Shown piece after piece: positions 19,660-28,281 of a stretch of 64,000 nt of DNA; position 1 is the stretch's first letter, and each line of letters begins with the position of its first letter. The DNA comes from Candidatus Hydrogenedentota bacterium (lineage in GTDB: Bacteria > UBA8481 > J006). The notes under the pieces are model-generated. The model had not been told where the DNA came from. It saw only the letters and a program-made list of their open reading frames with translations, and searched no databases. Made by a program: the position numbers and the translations under genes. The stretch lies in the NCBI GenBank assembly GCA_003697085.1, contig RFFU01000002.1, forward strand, positions 18,983-82,982, given 5' to 3'.

Positions 19660-21227
19660 CGGTCAAGAAGGGGCTCGTCCATCGTGATCGGTATTATGAT
19701 TCCGTGACCCTGATGCGTGTGACCAATGAGGTGCGTTCCCGCGAGGGAGTCTGCGCGGCTGTCGTCGGTATGGGCACCGATTTCAACATCGACAGCCTTA
19801 AACGAATGGGTCTGTTTCTTCCGGAGTTTGATGGAGTCACGCCGAACGATCTTCTCGTGGCGGTGGAAGCGGAGGATGACGCGGCGCTGGAGACGGCACT
19901 GGCCGTCGCCGAAGAGGAGATGACCCGGCGCCGGGTGATCAGCGGGTCCGATTATATTCCGCCGACACTGGAACGCGCCTTGGAGATGAATCCGGAGGCG
20001 CAAGTCGTGCTCGTTTCGGTTCCCGGCCGGTATGCCGCCGGCGAGGCGCGGAAAGCGCTCGAGGCTGGCCGTCACGTTATGCTCTTTTCAGACAACGTCT
20101 CGATCGAGGAGGAACGTTCACTCAAGGAACTAGCCGTGTCCAAGGGGCTCTTGATGATGGGGCCTGACTGCGGTACTGCGATTCTCAACGGCGTCCCGCT
20201 GGCGTTTGCCAACGTCGTCCGTCGCGGTTCGATCGGTGTCGTGGCCGCTTCCGGAACGGGCTTGCAGGAAGTGACTTGCCTGATCGATCGTTTCGGTTTC
20301 GGGATTTCCCAGGCTCTGGGCGTGGGAGGGCGTGATCTTTCGAAAGAGATCGGAGGATTGATGACGATCGAGTGTGTGAAGGCGCTTTTGGAGGATGCGG
20401 CGACGGAGGTGATCGTGATCGTGAGCAAGCCGCCGGCTCCGGAAGCCCAGAAGAGTCTCTTTCGGGAACTCGAAGGCGCAGTGAAACCGATTGTGATCTA
20501 CTTTATCGGGGCGGATCGAGAGCGGATCGAGGAAGCGGGATTCGTGACGGCGGGAGATCTGGAGGAAACGGCGTCCCGGGCGGTCGAGATCTTGACCGGA
20601 GAACCTGTCGGGCAACTTGTTCCCGAGAATCTCGCGAGAGAGATCGTTGCTAATCGAAAACTACCGGGACCATTTGTCCGCGGACTCTATTCCGGCGGAA
20701 CTTTTTGCGACGAGGCGCAGAGGAAATTGATGGAAGCGGGATTTGATGTGTATTCGAACACGCCCGCGCCGGGAGCGCGGTGCGTGGAAGACCTCCAGAA
20801 AAGCGTCGGGCACACGATTCTCGATCTTGGCGACGACGATTTCACGCGTGGAAGAGCGCATCCGATGATCGATCCGGCGGAGCGGATACGGAGGTTGGAG
20901 GTCGAGTTTGCGGACGATGACGCCGGGCTGATCCTATTCGACGTCGTTTTGGGGTACGGGTCTCACCCGGATATGGGAGGAGCGATGGCGGCGGCTATTC
21001 GGGCGGCGCGGGAAAAGAGCAACCGAGAACCTCTGCTTTTCTGCAATCTTTGCGGAACAGAAAGTGATCCGCAGGGCTTCGATAAGCAACGCAAGGTATT
21101 GGAGGAAGCGGGTGTCGTGGTCTTTCCATCGCACGCGTCGATGCTTCGAACGGCGACGGAACTTCTCTCGGGAAAGAACGCCTTCAAGGGGAAGGCTGCC
21201 GATCATGCGGAGGTCGGAAAAGAATGA
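19656..21227 (+). CDS. fdrA: FdrA/AllF family protein (acyl-CoA synthetase-like, carbamoyltransferase subunit)
   Basis: The ATG at 19656 overlaps the AllH-like stop (ATGA) and gives 523 residues. The protein resembles succinyl-CoA ligase folds. It has an N-terminal region starting MTVKKGLVHRDRYYDSVTLM, two Rossmann-type segments, and the highly typical block MGPDCGTAILNGVPLAFANV followed by AASGTGLQEV and GVGGRDLS. E. coli FdrA is part of the oxamate carbamoyltransferase, which swaps a carbamoyl group onto phosphate. No carbamate kinase follows, unlike in E. coli. The next ORF, of 62 residues, resembles a piece often found attached to proteins of this system. Confidence 0.88.
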   Translation: MTVKKGLVHRDRYYDSVTLMRVTNEVRSREGVCAAVVGMGTDFNIDSLKRMGLFLPEFDGVTPNDLLVAVEAEDDAALETALAVAEEEMTRRRVISGSDYIPPTLERALEMNPEAQVVLVSVPGRYAAGEARKALEAGRHVMLFSDNVSIEEERSLKELAVSKGLLMMGPDCGTAILNGVPLAFANVVRRGSIGVVAASGTGLQEVTCLIDRFGFGISQALGVGGRDLSKEIGGLMTIECVKALLEDAATEVIVIVSKPPAPEAQKSLFRELEGAVKPIVIYFIGADRERIEEAGFVTAGDLEETASRAVEILTGEPVGQLVPENLAREIVANRKLPGPFVRGLYSGGTFCDEAQRKLMEAGFDVYSNTPAPGARCVEDLQKSVGHTILDLGDDDFTRGRAHPMIDPAERIRRLEVEFADDDAGLILFDVVLGYGSHPDMGGAMAAAIRAAREKSNREPLLFCNLCGTESDPQGFDKQRKVLEEAGVVVFPSHASMLRTATELLSGKNAFKGKAADHAEVGKE

Positions 21228-21246
21228 GAAAGAGGTTGGCGGTGGA

Positions 21247-21435
21247 ATGAGCGGAATGCGGGAGATTTTCGGGAAAGAGGTTGTCGTAATCAACGTCGGG
21301 TTGGATCTCTTTGCCGAGGAATTGGAGAAGGCTACCGTGCCGGTTCAGCGGGTCGCGTGGCGGCCGCCGGCGCAGGGAAAGAAGAAGGTGCAAGACTTAC
21401 TTGCCCGCATCAAGAAGAAGAAGGGAAAGGAGTGA
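21247..21435 (+). CDS. 62-residue protein between fdrA and allG
   Basis: The ATG at 21247 follows GGTGG-type purines and gives a small protein with the segment VVVINVGLDLFAEELEKATV, then V-A-W-R-P-P-A and a Lys-rich tail. From memory, similar NVGLxxFxxxLxxxxVxxxxVxWRPPA stretches occur within or beside FdrA/DUF1116 proteins. This may therefore be a detached subunit domain rather than a separate function. It lies 19 bases after fdrA and 5 bases before allG, so it is surely co-transcribed. Being short, it would be easy to miss in annotation. Confidence 0.7.
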   Translation: MSGMREIFGKEVVVINVGLDLFAEELEKATVPVQRVAWRPPAQGKKKVQDLLARIKKKKGKE

Positions 21436-21440
21436 CCGGA

Positions 21441-22682
21441 ATGGCGGATTATGAGACGGCGAACGCGGAGGCGATCGCCCGAATCCAGAAGGCGCAGCCG
21501 GTGTTGAAGGGGATCGACGTTGCGGAGAAGGTCGTACCGGGAATGAGGAAGAATCTGATTCTTCACGCGGGACCGCCGATCGAGTGGGAGAAGATGTCCG
21601 GCCCGTTGCGGGGAGCGGTCATCGGGGGGCTGATGTACGAGGGGCTGGCGAAAACGAAAGAGGAAGCCGAAGCCTTGGCGGCATCGGGGGAGATAGCGTT
21701 TGAACCGTGGCACGAACATTCCGGCGTGGGACCGATGGCGGGAGTGGCCACGGCGCGAATGCCGGTCTTCATCGTCGAGAACGAGACACATGGAAACAGA
21801 ACCTTTTGTACGTTGAATGAAGGGCTCGGCAAAGTCTTGAGGTACGGTGCTTATTCCGAGGAAGTCCTGGAGCGTTTGCGGTGGATGGAGGCGGTTTTGG
21901 CTCCGGTATTGGCCGAAGCCTTGGAGAAACACGGCCCGATCAACCTGAAAACCCTCATTGCGCAGGCGCTTCAGATGGGGGATGAAGTGCACAACCGCAA
22001 CCGCGCGGGCACATCGCTTTTCATCCGTGAAATCGCCCCTTTCCTTCTCGAGGGGACGTCTGCCGTGAAAGAGCGCCGGAGGGTCTTGGAGTTCATCAAC
22101 GGAAACGACCACTTCTTTCTGAATCTCTCTATGCCCGCGGCGAAGGCGATTATGCAATCCGCGGAATGGATCGAGGGATCGACGATCGTGACGACGATGG
22201 CGCGAAACGGCACCGAGTTCGGGATCCGTGTCGCGGGATTGAAGGAGCGATGGTTCACGGGACCGGCCCAGGTGATCGACGGCCTCTTCTTTCCCGGATA
22301 TTCGGTGAAGGACGCGAATCCCGACATCGGCGACAGCGCCATTACGGAGACGTGCGGTCTGGGAGGGTTTTCGATGGCGGCGGCTCCGGCGATCGTCAAG
22401 TTTGTCGGTGGAGCCGCTTCCGATGCGCTCAACTTTACGAGAAAGATGTACGAGATCACGATGGCGGAGTCGGAGTCGTTCCAGATCCCCGCACTCGATT
22501 TCCGCGGCTCGCCCACCGGCATCGACATAATGAAGGTTTGCGAACTTGGAATTCTGCCGCAGATCAACACGGGTATTGCGCACAAGGAACCGGGCGTGGG
22601 GCAGGTCGGAGCGGGGTTGGTCAATCCCCCGATGGAATGTTTCGAAAGAGCCTTGGAGGCCTACGCGGAGACGTACGCGTGA
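21441..22682 (+). CDS. allG: DUF1116 protein, AllG/YlbE-like
   Basis: The 413-residue product starts at ATG 21441 behind AAAGGAG; the frame open from 21357 overlaps the previous ORF. Family marks are LHAGPPIEWEKMSGPLRGAV, F-E-P-W-H-E-H-S-G-V-G-P-M-A-G, VENETHGNRTFCTLNEGLGK and GDEVHNRNRAGTSLF. These are strongly conserved in DUF1116 proteins, of which E. coli YlbE (AllG) is one subunit of oxamate carbamoyltransferase. The E-x-x-H-x-N and H-N-R-N-R-A-G loops look like an anion or substrate site, which is inference. The clean family match and the neighbours allH and fdrA make this the most secure member of the set. Confidence 0.9.
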   Translation: MADYETANAEAIARIQKAQPVLKGIDVAEKVVPGMRKNLILHAGPPIEWEKMSGPLRGAVIGGLMYEGLAKTKEEAEALAASGEIAFEPWHEHSGVGPMAGVATARMPVFIVENETHGNRTFCTLNEGLGKVLRYGAYSEEVLERLRWMEAVLAPVLAEALEKHGPINLKTLIAQALQMGDEVHNRNRAGTSLFIREIAPFLLEGTSAVKERRRVLEFINGNDHFFLNLSMPAAKAIMQSAEWIEGSTIVTTMARNGTEFGIRVAGLKERWFTGPAQVIDGLFFPGYSVKDANPDIGDSAITETCGLGGFSMAAAPAIVKFVGGAASDALNFTRKMYEITMAESESFQIPALDFRGSPTGIDIMKVCELGILPQINTGIAHKEPGVGQVGAGLVNPPMECFERALEAYAETYA

Positions 22683-22777
22683 GAAGGCCCGGAGACTTGC
22701 GGAAAAGGGAAAAGGCGCTTGCGCGCCGGAAAAAGAAATGGTGCCGGGGAATCACGGAGGGGGGGGAAGAAGGAAAA

Positions 22778-22804
22778 ATGAAAGGAGGAAGAGTGAGATG
22801 GTAA
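22778..22804 (+). CDS. Possible 8-residue leader ORF before the cyclase gene
   Basis: ATG 22778 (MKGGRVRW) follows a GGAAGAAGGAAAA site and ends at TAA four bases into the cyclase gene. It may only reflect the purine-rich leader. Confidence 0.15.
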   Translation: MKGGRVRW

Positions 22805-23583
22805 GAATGTACGATTTGACGCAGAGGCTTTCGGTGCACACGCCTCCGTGGCCCAGCTATATGCCGCTTCAGATCCAGTACTTCAAGCGGATCGCGGGAG
22901 CGCATATGGGCCAAGGTGCAAACGGGCAGATTATCAAGACGAGCAACCACGTCGGGACCCACATCGACGGCGAGATTCACTTCCATGCGTGCGGGCGCCC
23001 GATCGGGGACGTGCCGTTGGAGGAACTCTGCGGCGAAGGCGTGGTCGTCGATATATCGGATGCGGTGGAGGATTACTCGCTTTACTCTCCGCAACTTCTG
23101 ATGGACCGGGCCGAGATTCGACAGGGGGATATTCTGATCATCAATACCGGCTATCACCGGTATGCGTGGGACCAGCCGGAATCGGACGAGGTGCGATATA
23201 TGGTGAAGCATCCGGGGCCGGATCCGGAATTTCACAAATGGGCTTTGGAAATGAAGTTCAAGTGGATCGGTGTCGATTGTGGTTCGGCCGACCACCCCAT
23301 GAACACGATCCTTCGGGACTGGCATCCGAAACTCTTTCAGGAGGCGGAGGCGAAACTTAAGAAGGACCATGGAAAGAGTTGGGATGAGATGTATCCTCCG
23401 CAAGAGTATTATCAGGTGATGCACATCAAACTTTTTCCGGCGGGACTGATACACGCGGAGAATTTGGGGGGGGAAATCGATGCTTTGAAGAACAAACGGA
23501 CGTGGATCGGGTGTTTTCCGTGGAAAGGAATCGAGATGGAATCAAGTATTTGTCGGATTGTTGCGTTCGAATTTGGAGCGTAG
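22798..23583 (+). CDS. Cyclase-family metal hydrolase (kynurenine formamidase/isatin hydrolase type)
   Basis: The 261-residue protein starts at ATG 22798 behind GGAGGAAGAG; the frame upstream is open but out of the gene. It has the family's metal motif HVGTHIDGEIHFH (H-x-G-T-H-x-D), an SxxxxRxGDILIINTG strand and the GVDCGSADHP segment. Relatives hydrolyse arylformamides or open lactam rings such as isatin, using Mn or Zn. Lying between AllG and a nitrilase-family amidase, it may open the ring of a compound oxidised by the molybdenum enzyme. The substrate is inference. At about 260 residues the length is slightly above the usual 210-230. Confidence 0.85.
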   Translation: MVRMYDLTQRLSVHTPPWPSYMPLQIQYFKRIAGAHMGQGANGQIIKTSNHVGTHIDGEIHFHACGRPIGDVPLEELCGEGVVVDISDAVEDYSLYSPQLLMDRAEIRQGDILIINTGYHRYAWDQPESDEVRYMVKHPGPDPEFHKWALEMKFKWIGVDCGSADHPMNTILRDWHPKLFQEAEAKLKKDHGKSWDEMYPPQEYYQVMHIKLFPAGLIHAENLGGEIDALKNKRTWIGCFPWKGIEMESSICRIVAFEFGA

Positions 23584-23589
23584 AGCGGC

Positions 23590-24477
23590 GTGGAAAAATT
23601 TGCAGTCGCCTGCATTCAAATCGCGCCGAGTCCCAATGCAATCTCGGAAAACACGGAAAAGTGTCTAGCGTGGATCGACGCGGCGGTTCGCGATTTTCGA
23701 CCGCGTCTCGTCGTGCTTCAGGAGACCGTCACGACGGGGTTTTCGCCCGGGATGCCGCGCGAGGAATTTTATGACCTCGTGGAACCGATCGACGGGCCTT
23801 CGGCCTGCGCCGTGGCGCGTCTGGCCCGTGATCGAAAAACAGCGGTGCTTTTTCCGATGTACGAAAAAGGGGCGGAGGCCCCTGTCGTTTACAACAGTGC
23901 GCTTCTTTTCGACGAACGCGGAGAGCGTCGCGGCCTTTATCGCAAGACCCATCCCTTTCCGACGGAACGGATCGAGGGAGGAGGTTGGACGACGCCGGGA
24001 AATTCTCTCGACGTTTTCGACCTCGGTTTCGTCAAGGTAGGAGTGACGATCTGTTACGAAGGAGACTTTCCGGAACCGTCGCGGATTCTCTCTCTCAAGG
24101 GGGCGGAAGTGATACTGCGGCCTTCCGCCCTTTTGCGGAGTTTCGAAATCTGGGAATTAACGAATCGAGCGCGAGCCTACGACAATCATGTTTACGTCGT
24201 TGGAGTCAACGCGGTCGGATCAGATGCGGCGGGGAACCATTATTTCGGGCATTCCATGGTGGTCGACCCGATCGCGAGAAAATTGGCTCAGGCGCGCGGG
24301 ACGGAAGAGATCATCGGTGTCGAATTGGATCCGGAGCCGCTCAAGTACGTGACGTACGGTGCCCATTCTCCCATGCTCTTCGACCACATTGAGGATAGGA
24401 ATCTCGATGTGTACGATGGCCTCTTAGCCGAGGGGCGTTGTCCATTCGAACCAAGTCGGAGGATTCCGTACCGGTAG
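23590..24477 (+). CDS. Carbon-nitrogen hydrolase (nitrilase superfamily amidase)
   Basis: This 295-residue enzyme has the catalytic triad E45 (VVLQETVTTGF), K119 (YRKTHPFP) and C155 (VTICYEGDF). It cleaves an amide, ureido or nitrile C-N bond. The C-terminal YGAHSPMLFDHIEDRNLDVYDG segment is more divergent. The start is a GTG six bases after the cyclase stop. As the last gene of the cluster it could act on the ring-opened product. A second, clearly different nitrilase-family protein (AguB) lies 4 kb downstream on the other strand; the two share little beyond the triad. Specific substrate unknown. Confidence 0.88.
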   Translation: MEKFAVACIQIAPSPNAISENTEKCLAWIDAAVRDFRPRLVVLQETVTTGFSPGMPREEFYDLVEPIDGPSACAVARLARDRKTAVLFPMYEKGAEAPVVYNSALLFDERGERRGLYRKTHPFPTERIEGGGWTTPGNSLDVFDLGFVKVGVTICYEGDFPEPSRILSLKGAEVILRPSALLRSFEIWELTNRARAYDNHVYVVGVNAVGSDAAGNHYFGHSMVVDPIARKLAQARGTEEIIGVELDPEPLKYVTYGAHSPMLFDHIEDRNLDVYDGLLAEGRCPFEPSRRIPYR

Positions 24478-24597
24478 AGATGCCGGACATCGAATCCGGA
24501 TCGGAAGGGAGACGAGGTCTGAATGGGAGGGAGCAAAGGAAATCGGGATAAGATAGACTTCTTTCGGGAGAATGCCCGGGCCCCTTCCATGTCCGCG

Positions 24598-26301
24598 TCA
24601 TGGGGAAAGAACCAACTCGACCGCCGGCATGCCGGTCTGAACCGTTATCGTTGAAATGCGGTCACGAATCTTAATCCGTAAATTTTGAAATTCTCTCGAT
24701 TTGGTGAAAGCAGCCTCGAGGCGCTTGGCGGCTGCAATCCCTCCTCGGCTTCCGGGATAATGGCCGAGGGAGAGCGCGCGGGCTTGTCTTCCGGACGGAA
24801 GATAGCAGTCGAGGAAAACGGCGGGGCCGATAAATATCGACCGGCGCAACGCTTCCGTGTCGTTTGTTCCGTTTGGAAGCCTCAGGAGCCGGTATTCTTT
24901 ACCGAAGGCAACGGATAAGATTTTGCGCAACGCCGTGTCGAGTGGGGAGAGGCTTTGCGTGGATCGAACCATGACATTTTTTCTGCGAAAAGGAATAGCA
25001 GCACCGTAGGAGAGAGGATTGGTGCTTTTCCGGTTTCTGAATGCTTTTGGTCTCCCCACGGTGACGCGAAACATCACGATCGGCGAGTCTTCCCGTCCGG
25101 AAACGCCTTTTTCTTCCGCAGCGGGGAGGGAAGGGGGGGGAAAGAGGAGGCGGAAGGAATCAGGAAGGGTTACGCCAATAGTGGCGATGGGGCGTTCTCG
25201 TGAAGAGCCGGTAATAAAGATATGACGCGTGTCGAAGACGATGTCTCGGCTGATCGATGAAGGGAAACGCCATTCGAGAAGTTCCTTCGTTTCGTCGCCG
25301 ACCCGTTGAGGAAGAAACGTGTCGTAACCGGGGACGAGAAAAGCGAAGAGCGTTCCTGCTTGAGAGGGGGAAAGAGTACGGAAGGAATCGTTACTTTGGT
25401 TTCGGTCTCTCTGGAGGTTCGCACTCGGGGAAGCGATTTGTGGTTCGGGATCGACGCGCAAAGTCAAGGTTCCGTCGGCGGAAAGAGACCGCGATTGAAG
25501 AAACGGTTTGACCGGCTGACTTGCGAAATACTCGATGATTCCACGATAGTAGGCGAGTGCCTCGCGCATCAGCGCGCCGTTCGTTCTCAAAACGTCTTCG
25601 TTGCGAGGATGGGAGAGATACGAGGGTTCTCCGAGGATCGCGGGGCAGTGGGTCTTGCGGAGGATGAAATAATTTCCGAAGTGAACCGAGGTTGGGAGTC
25701 CGAGTAGATTTTCGAATTCCGCAGCGACGTTCCGAGCCACGGCGGCGGAGGCGTTAGGGCCGAAGAGAGGAAAACGGTAGAAGACCCGGGAGTTGTTGAC
25801 GGCCGGGTCAGCCGAGGAGTTGTGATGAATGGAGACGAGGAGGTCGGGATCGAGGAGATTAATATATTTCGCGCGCTGGGCGAGGTCACCGCGGCGTGTG
25901 GGAGTATCGACCTCAACGGTTTCCGTGTGAGCCGTGCGGCGGGTGAGATAAACCCTGGCGCCGCTGGATTCAAGTAGCGCCTGGAGGTGGAGCGCGACGG
26001 TGAGGTTGAGGTCCATTTCGCGAGTTCCCCGAGGACCGATCGCCCCGGGGGCGCTGCTGAAATGTCCCGGATCGAGAACGATCGTTCGACCGGCGAGACT
26101 ATCATTTGGTCGAATTGCATCGTACAACTCGGGAAGGCCCTCGGCGCCTTTGACCACGGAAGGAGCGGGAAGACAGGCCGAGAGAAAGACGACCGCAGAA
26201 AGGGCGGGAAGAAACGAAGACGGAAAAGCGCAAAGCGGGGAACGAAGAATATGGGAAAGGCGAAGAAATGCAGGAGGTCGTTTGGAGATTTGATCATTCA
26301 T
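24598..26301 (-). CDS. N-acetylmuramoyl-L-alanine amidase (Amidase_3), probable lipoprotein
   Basis: The 567-residue product starts with a hydrophobic segment ending in the lipobox L40-S-A-C43, so it is probably an exported lipoprotein. The zinc amidase domain (about residues 70-265) has the ligands H in LDPGHF, E in TREMDLN and H in SIHHNSS, plus the catalytic Glu in GEPSYLSHP. It cuts the bond between MurNAc and the stem peptide. The remaining 300 residues contain no domain I recognise, apart from repeated short beta-rich stretches. Its start overlaps the end of the Ppx gene by eight bases, so it is last in the agu-ppx-amidase operon. Confidence 0.88.
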   Translation of the reverse strand: MNDQISKRPPAFLRLSHILRSPLCAFPSSFLPALSAVVFLSACLPAPSVVKGAEGLPELYDAIRPNDSLAGRTIVLDPGHFSSAPGAIGPRGTREMDLNLTVALHLQALLESSGARVYLTRRTAHTETVEVDTPTRRGDLAQRAKYINLLDPDLLVSIHHNSSADPAVNNSRVFYRFPLFGPNASAAVARNVAAEFENLLGLPTSVHFGNYFILRKTHCPAILGEPSYLSHPRNEDVLRTNGALMREALAYYRGIIEYFASQPVKPFLQSRSLSADGTLTLRVDPEPQIASPSANLQRDRNQSNDSFRTLSPSQAGTLFAFLVPGYDTFLPQRVGDETKELLEWRFPSSISRDIVFDTRHIFITGSSRERPIATIGVTLPDSFRLLFPPPSLPAAEEKGVSGREDSPIVMFRVTVGRPKAFRNRKSTNPLSYGAAIPFRRKNVMVRSTQSLSPLDTALRKILSVAFGKEYRLLRLPNGTNDTEALRRSIFIGPAVFLDCYLPSGRQARALSLGHYPGSRGGIAAAKRLEAAFTKSREFQNLRIKIRDRISTITVQTGMPAVELVLSP

Positions 26302-27223
26302 CGAGAAACAATGCTCCCCACAAGGAATCGTATTCGCTTACCGTGACTTCGGTCAAACCTGTTGCTTTGAGTGTCTCCTCGAGAATTACAGTTCCCGCGA
26401 TAACGGTCACGGCGCGTTCCGGAACCATTCCGGGAAGCGCGCGCCGTTTTTCCAGAGGTAAATGTTCGAGGGTACTTCGCCAGCGGGAGATTGTATCGAG
26501 TGAAAGACGATACCCGTGAATGCGTTCGGGGTCGTATTTTTCAAGAGCGAGATCGAGCGCGGCGAGCTGAGTGACACTGCCGGCCACTCCGATCAGACGG
26601 GTCGGACTCAAGTCTCCGATTCCTCGTTTGACCAACGCGGCCGTTTCCGCATGCAGAGCGGCGAGTTCTTCGGGAGCCGGCGGATCGGTTCGGAGAAAAC
26701 GCTCGGTCTGTCGAACGGAACCCAACGCCAGAGAGCGGGATTGAATCGAATCGGGAGTAGTTGCGTCTCCGGCGATGAACTCGGTCGAGCCGCCGCCGAT
26801 ATCGAGAACAAGCGTCTCGGAAAGCGGTGTGAAGGCGAGAGTGACTCCGCGGAAAGTGACAGCCGCTTCTTCCGTTCCCGTCAGAACACGGATCGGCCTT
26901 CCCGCGGCCTTCTCGATGATTTCGCGGATGTCGGAGGCGTTTTTCGCTTCGCGCAGCGCGGCCGTGCCGAAGACCGTAATTCTTTCGGCGTGGAGTTCCC
27001 GCGCCTGTTCGGCGAAACGGCCGACGGCGGCGGTTGTCCGCGCGGCGGCGTCCGCGGTGATCAGGCCGGTGGAATCGAGCGAGCGGCCCAGGCCCGTGAT
27101 CTCGAGATTGGAAAAGACCTTTCGAGGAGGATGACCGGAGAGATCGGCGACGAGAAGGCGGACGGAATTCGTGCCGATGTCGATCGAGGCCGCGATCGAA
27201 CCGGAGTGCGCCGGAACGGTCAT
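26294..27223 (-). CDS. ppx: Ppx/GppA-family exopolyphosphatase/pppGpp phosphatase
   Basis: The ATG at 27223 overlaps the agmatine deiminase stop (ATGA), giving 309 residues. This is the short Ppx form, without the C-terminal HD domain of long enzymes. The ASKHA-fold phosphate loops are IDIGTNSVRLLVADL near the N-terminus and LDIGGGSTEF in the middle. The catalytic Glu region is GTEEAAVTFRG. It removes terminal phosphates from polyphosphate or pppGpp; the two activities cannot be told apart by eye. Sitting between polyamine genes and a cell-wall amidase is unusual and suggests a shared growth or stress signal, which is inference. Confidence 0.88.
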   Translation of the reverse strand: MTVPAHSGSIAASIDIGTNSVRLLVADLSGHPPRKVFSNLEITGLGRSLDSTGLITADAAARTTAAVGRFAEQARELHAERITVFGTAALREAKNASDIREIIEKAAGRPIRVLTGTEEAAVTFRGVTLAFTPLSETLVLDIGGGSTEFIAGDATTPDSIQSRSLALGSVRQTERFLRTDPPAPEELAALHAETAALVKRGIGDLSPTRLIGVAGSVTQLAALDLALEKYDPERIHGYRLSLDTISRWRSTLEHLPLEKRRALPGMVPERAVTVIAGTVILEETLKATGLTEVTVSEYDSLWGALFLDE

Positions 27224-28281
27224 AACGCCTCGCCGCGGACGGCGGGTTGCTGTTGGGTCGAACAGTGAACCGATCCAAAACCCCATGCGAGATCGACCGA
27301 GTGAATGCCGACGACTTCACGATCGGGAAAGCATTCGGCAATCAATTCCAAGGCTGTTCGATCACGGGGGTCGTTGAAGGTTGGCACGAGCACGACTGAG
27401 TCGGCGATGTAGAAATTGAGGTAGGAGGCCGGGAGGCGGTGTTTTCGGAAAAAGATCGGCTGCGGTGCGGGCACCGTGATAATCGTGGGCCGCCGGCCGT
27501 TTTCGAGCCGTGCGGAACGAAGACGGAGGAGATTCTCGGCGGCCGCTTCCGCGTCCGCCCCGGAGAGACTTTCCGGGGCCAGTGTCAGGATCGTAGTAGG
27601 ATTGACGAAACGTGCGAGTTGATCGACGTGGCCGCCGGTGTCGTCGCCCGCCAGGCCGCGCGCGAGCCAGACGACATTCGGGGCACCGAGAAATCGAGTG
27701 AAGACCCTCCGGTAATCGGTCTTTGAAAAATCCGGATTGCGGGGTTGACGGCGCCTGTCGAGAAGGCATTCTTCCGTCGTCAAGAGAGTCCCTCGGCCGT
27801 TGACATCGATGGCTCCCCCCTCGAGGACGATTGGATGCGATCGAAACGAACATCGAAGGAGCGGCAGGGAGAGTTTGTGTGCGGCGCGCCGCGGGACGGC
27901 GGCATCCCGGCGGTAATTTAAGTATCGACCCCAACCGTTGAAACGGAAGCCCGCGATCACAATCCGTTTCCGTTTTCCCCGAGTTTCCTCCAGGAAGATC
28001 GGGCCGTAATCCCGGCACCACGAACGGTCGGTGGGGATGGAGAGAAAAGTGATGGGGTCGAGTGGTAGGGAGATATCGGAGATGAGCCGCCGCACGCGCG
28101 CCTCCGCCCGGCTGTTCGGAACCAGTAACGTAACACGTTCGGATCGAATGAGGTGACGAAGGATTTCAAGATAAACGAAGGGGATCGTGGCGAACTTGCC
28201 CGGCCAGTCCTCGGAATTGTGCGGCCACGAGAGCCAGGTGGATTGATGAGGCTCCCATTCCGCCGGAAGGCGAAGACTCAT
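27220..28281 (-). CDS. aguA: Agmatine deiminase
   Basis: The 353-residue enzyme converts agmatine to N-carbamoylputrescine. It has the opening AEWEPHQSTWLSWPHN, WCRDYGPIF, the GGAIDVNGRGT strand, the GDDTGGHVDQLARFV block with catalytic Asp and His, and the catalytic cysteine near residue 340 in GSVHCSTQQQP. Its ATG overlaps the AguB stop and its stop overlaps the ppx start, so all three are coupled. With AguB it gives the two-step route from agmatine to putrescine. No arginine decarboxylase is in the window. Confidence 0.94.
   Translation of the reverse strand: MSLRLPAEWEPHQSTWLSWPHNSEDWPGKFATIPFVYLEILRHLIRSERVTLLVPNSRAEARVRRLISDISLPLDPITFLSIPTDRSWCRDYGPIFLEETRGKRKRIVIAGFRFNGWGRYLNYRRDAAVPRRAAHKLSLPLLRCSFRSHPIVLEGGAIDVNGRGTLLTTEECLLDRRRQPRNPDFSKTDYRRVFTRFLGAPNVVWLARGLAGDDTGGHVDQLARFVNPTTILTLAPESLSGADAEAAAENLLRLRSARLENGRRPTIITVPAPQPIFFRKHRLPASYLNFYIADSVVLVPTFNDPRDRTALELIAECFPDREVVGIHSVDLAWGFGSVHCSTQQQPAVRGEAL

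Noticed and set aside
14658..24477. Genomic island integrated at tRNA-Asp
   Set aside because: The catabolic genes lie on the 5' side of the tRNA, no integrase or duplicated tRNA 3' end is seen, and composition looks like the neighbours.
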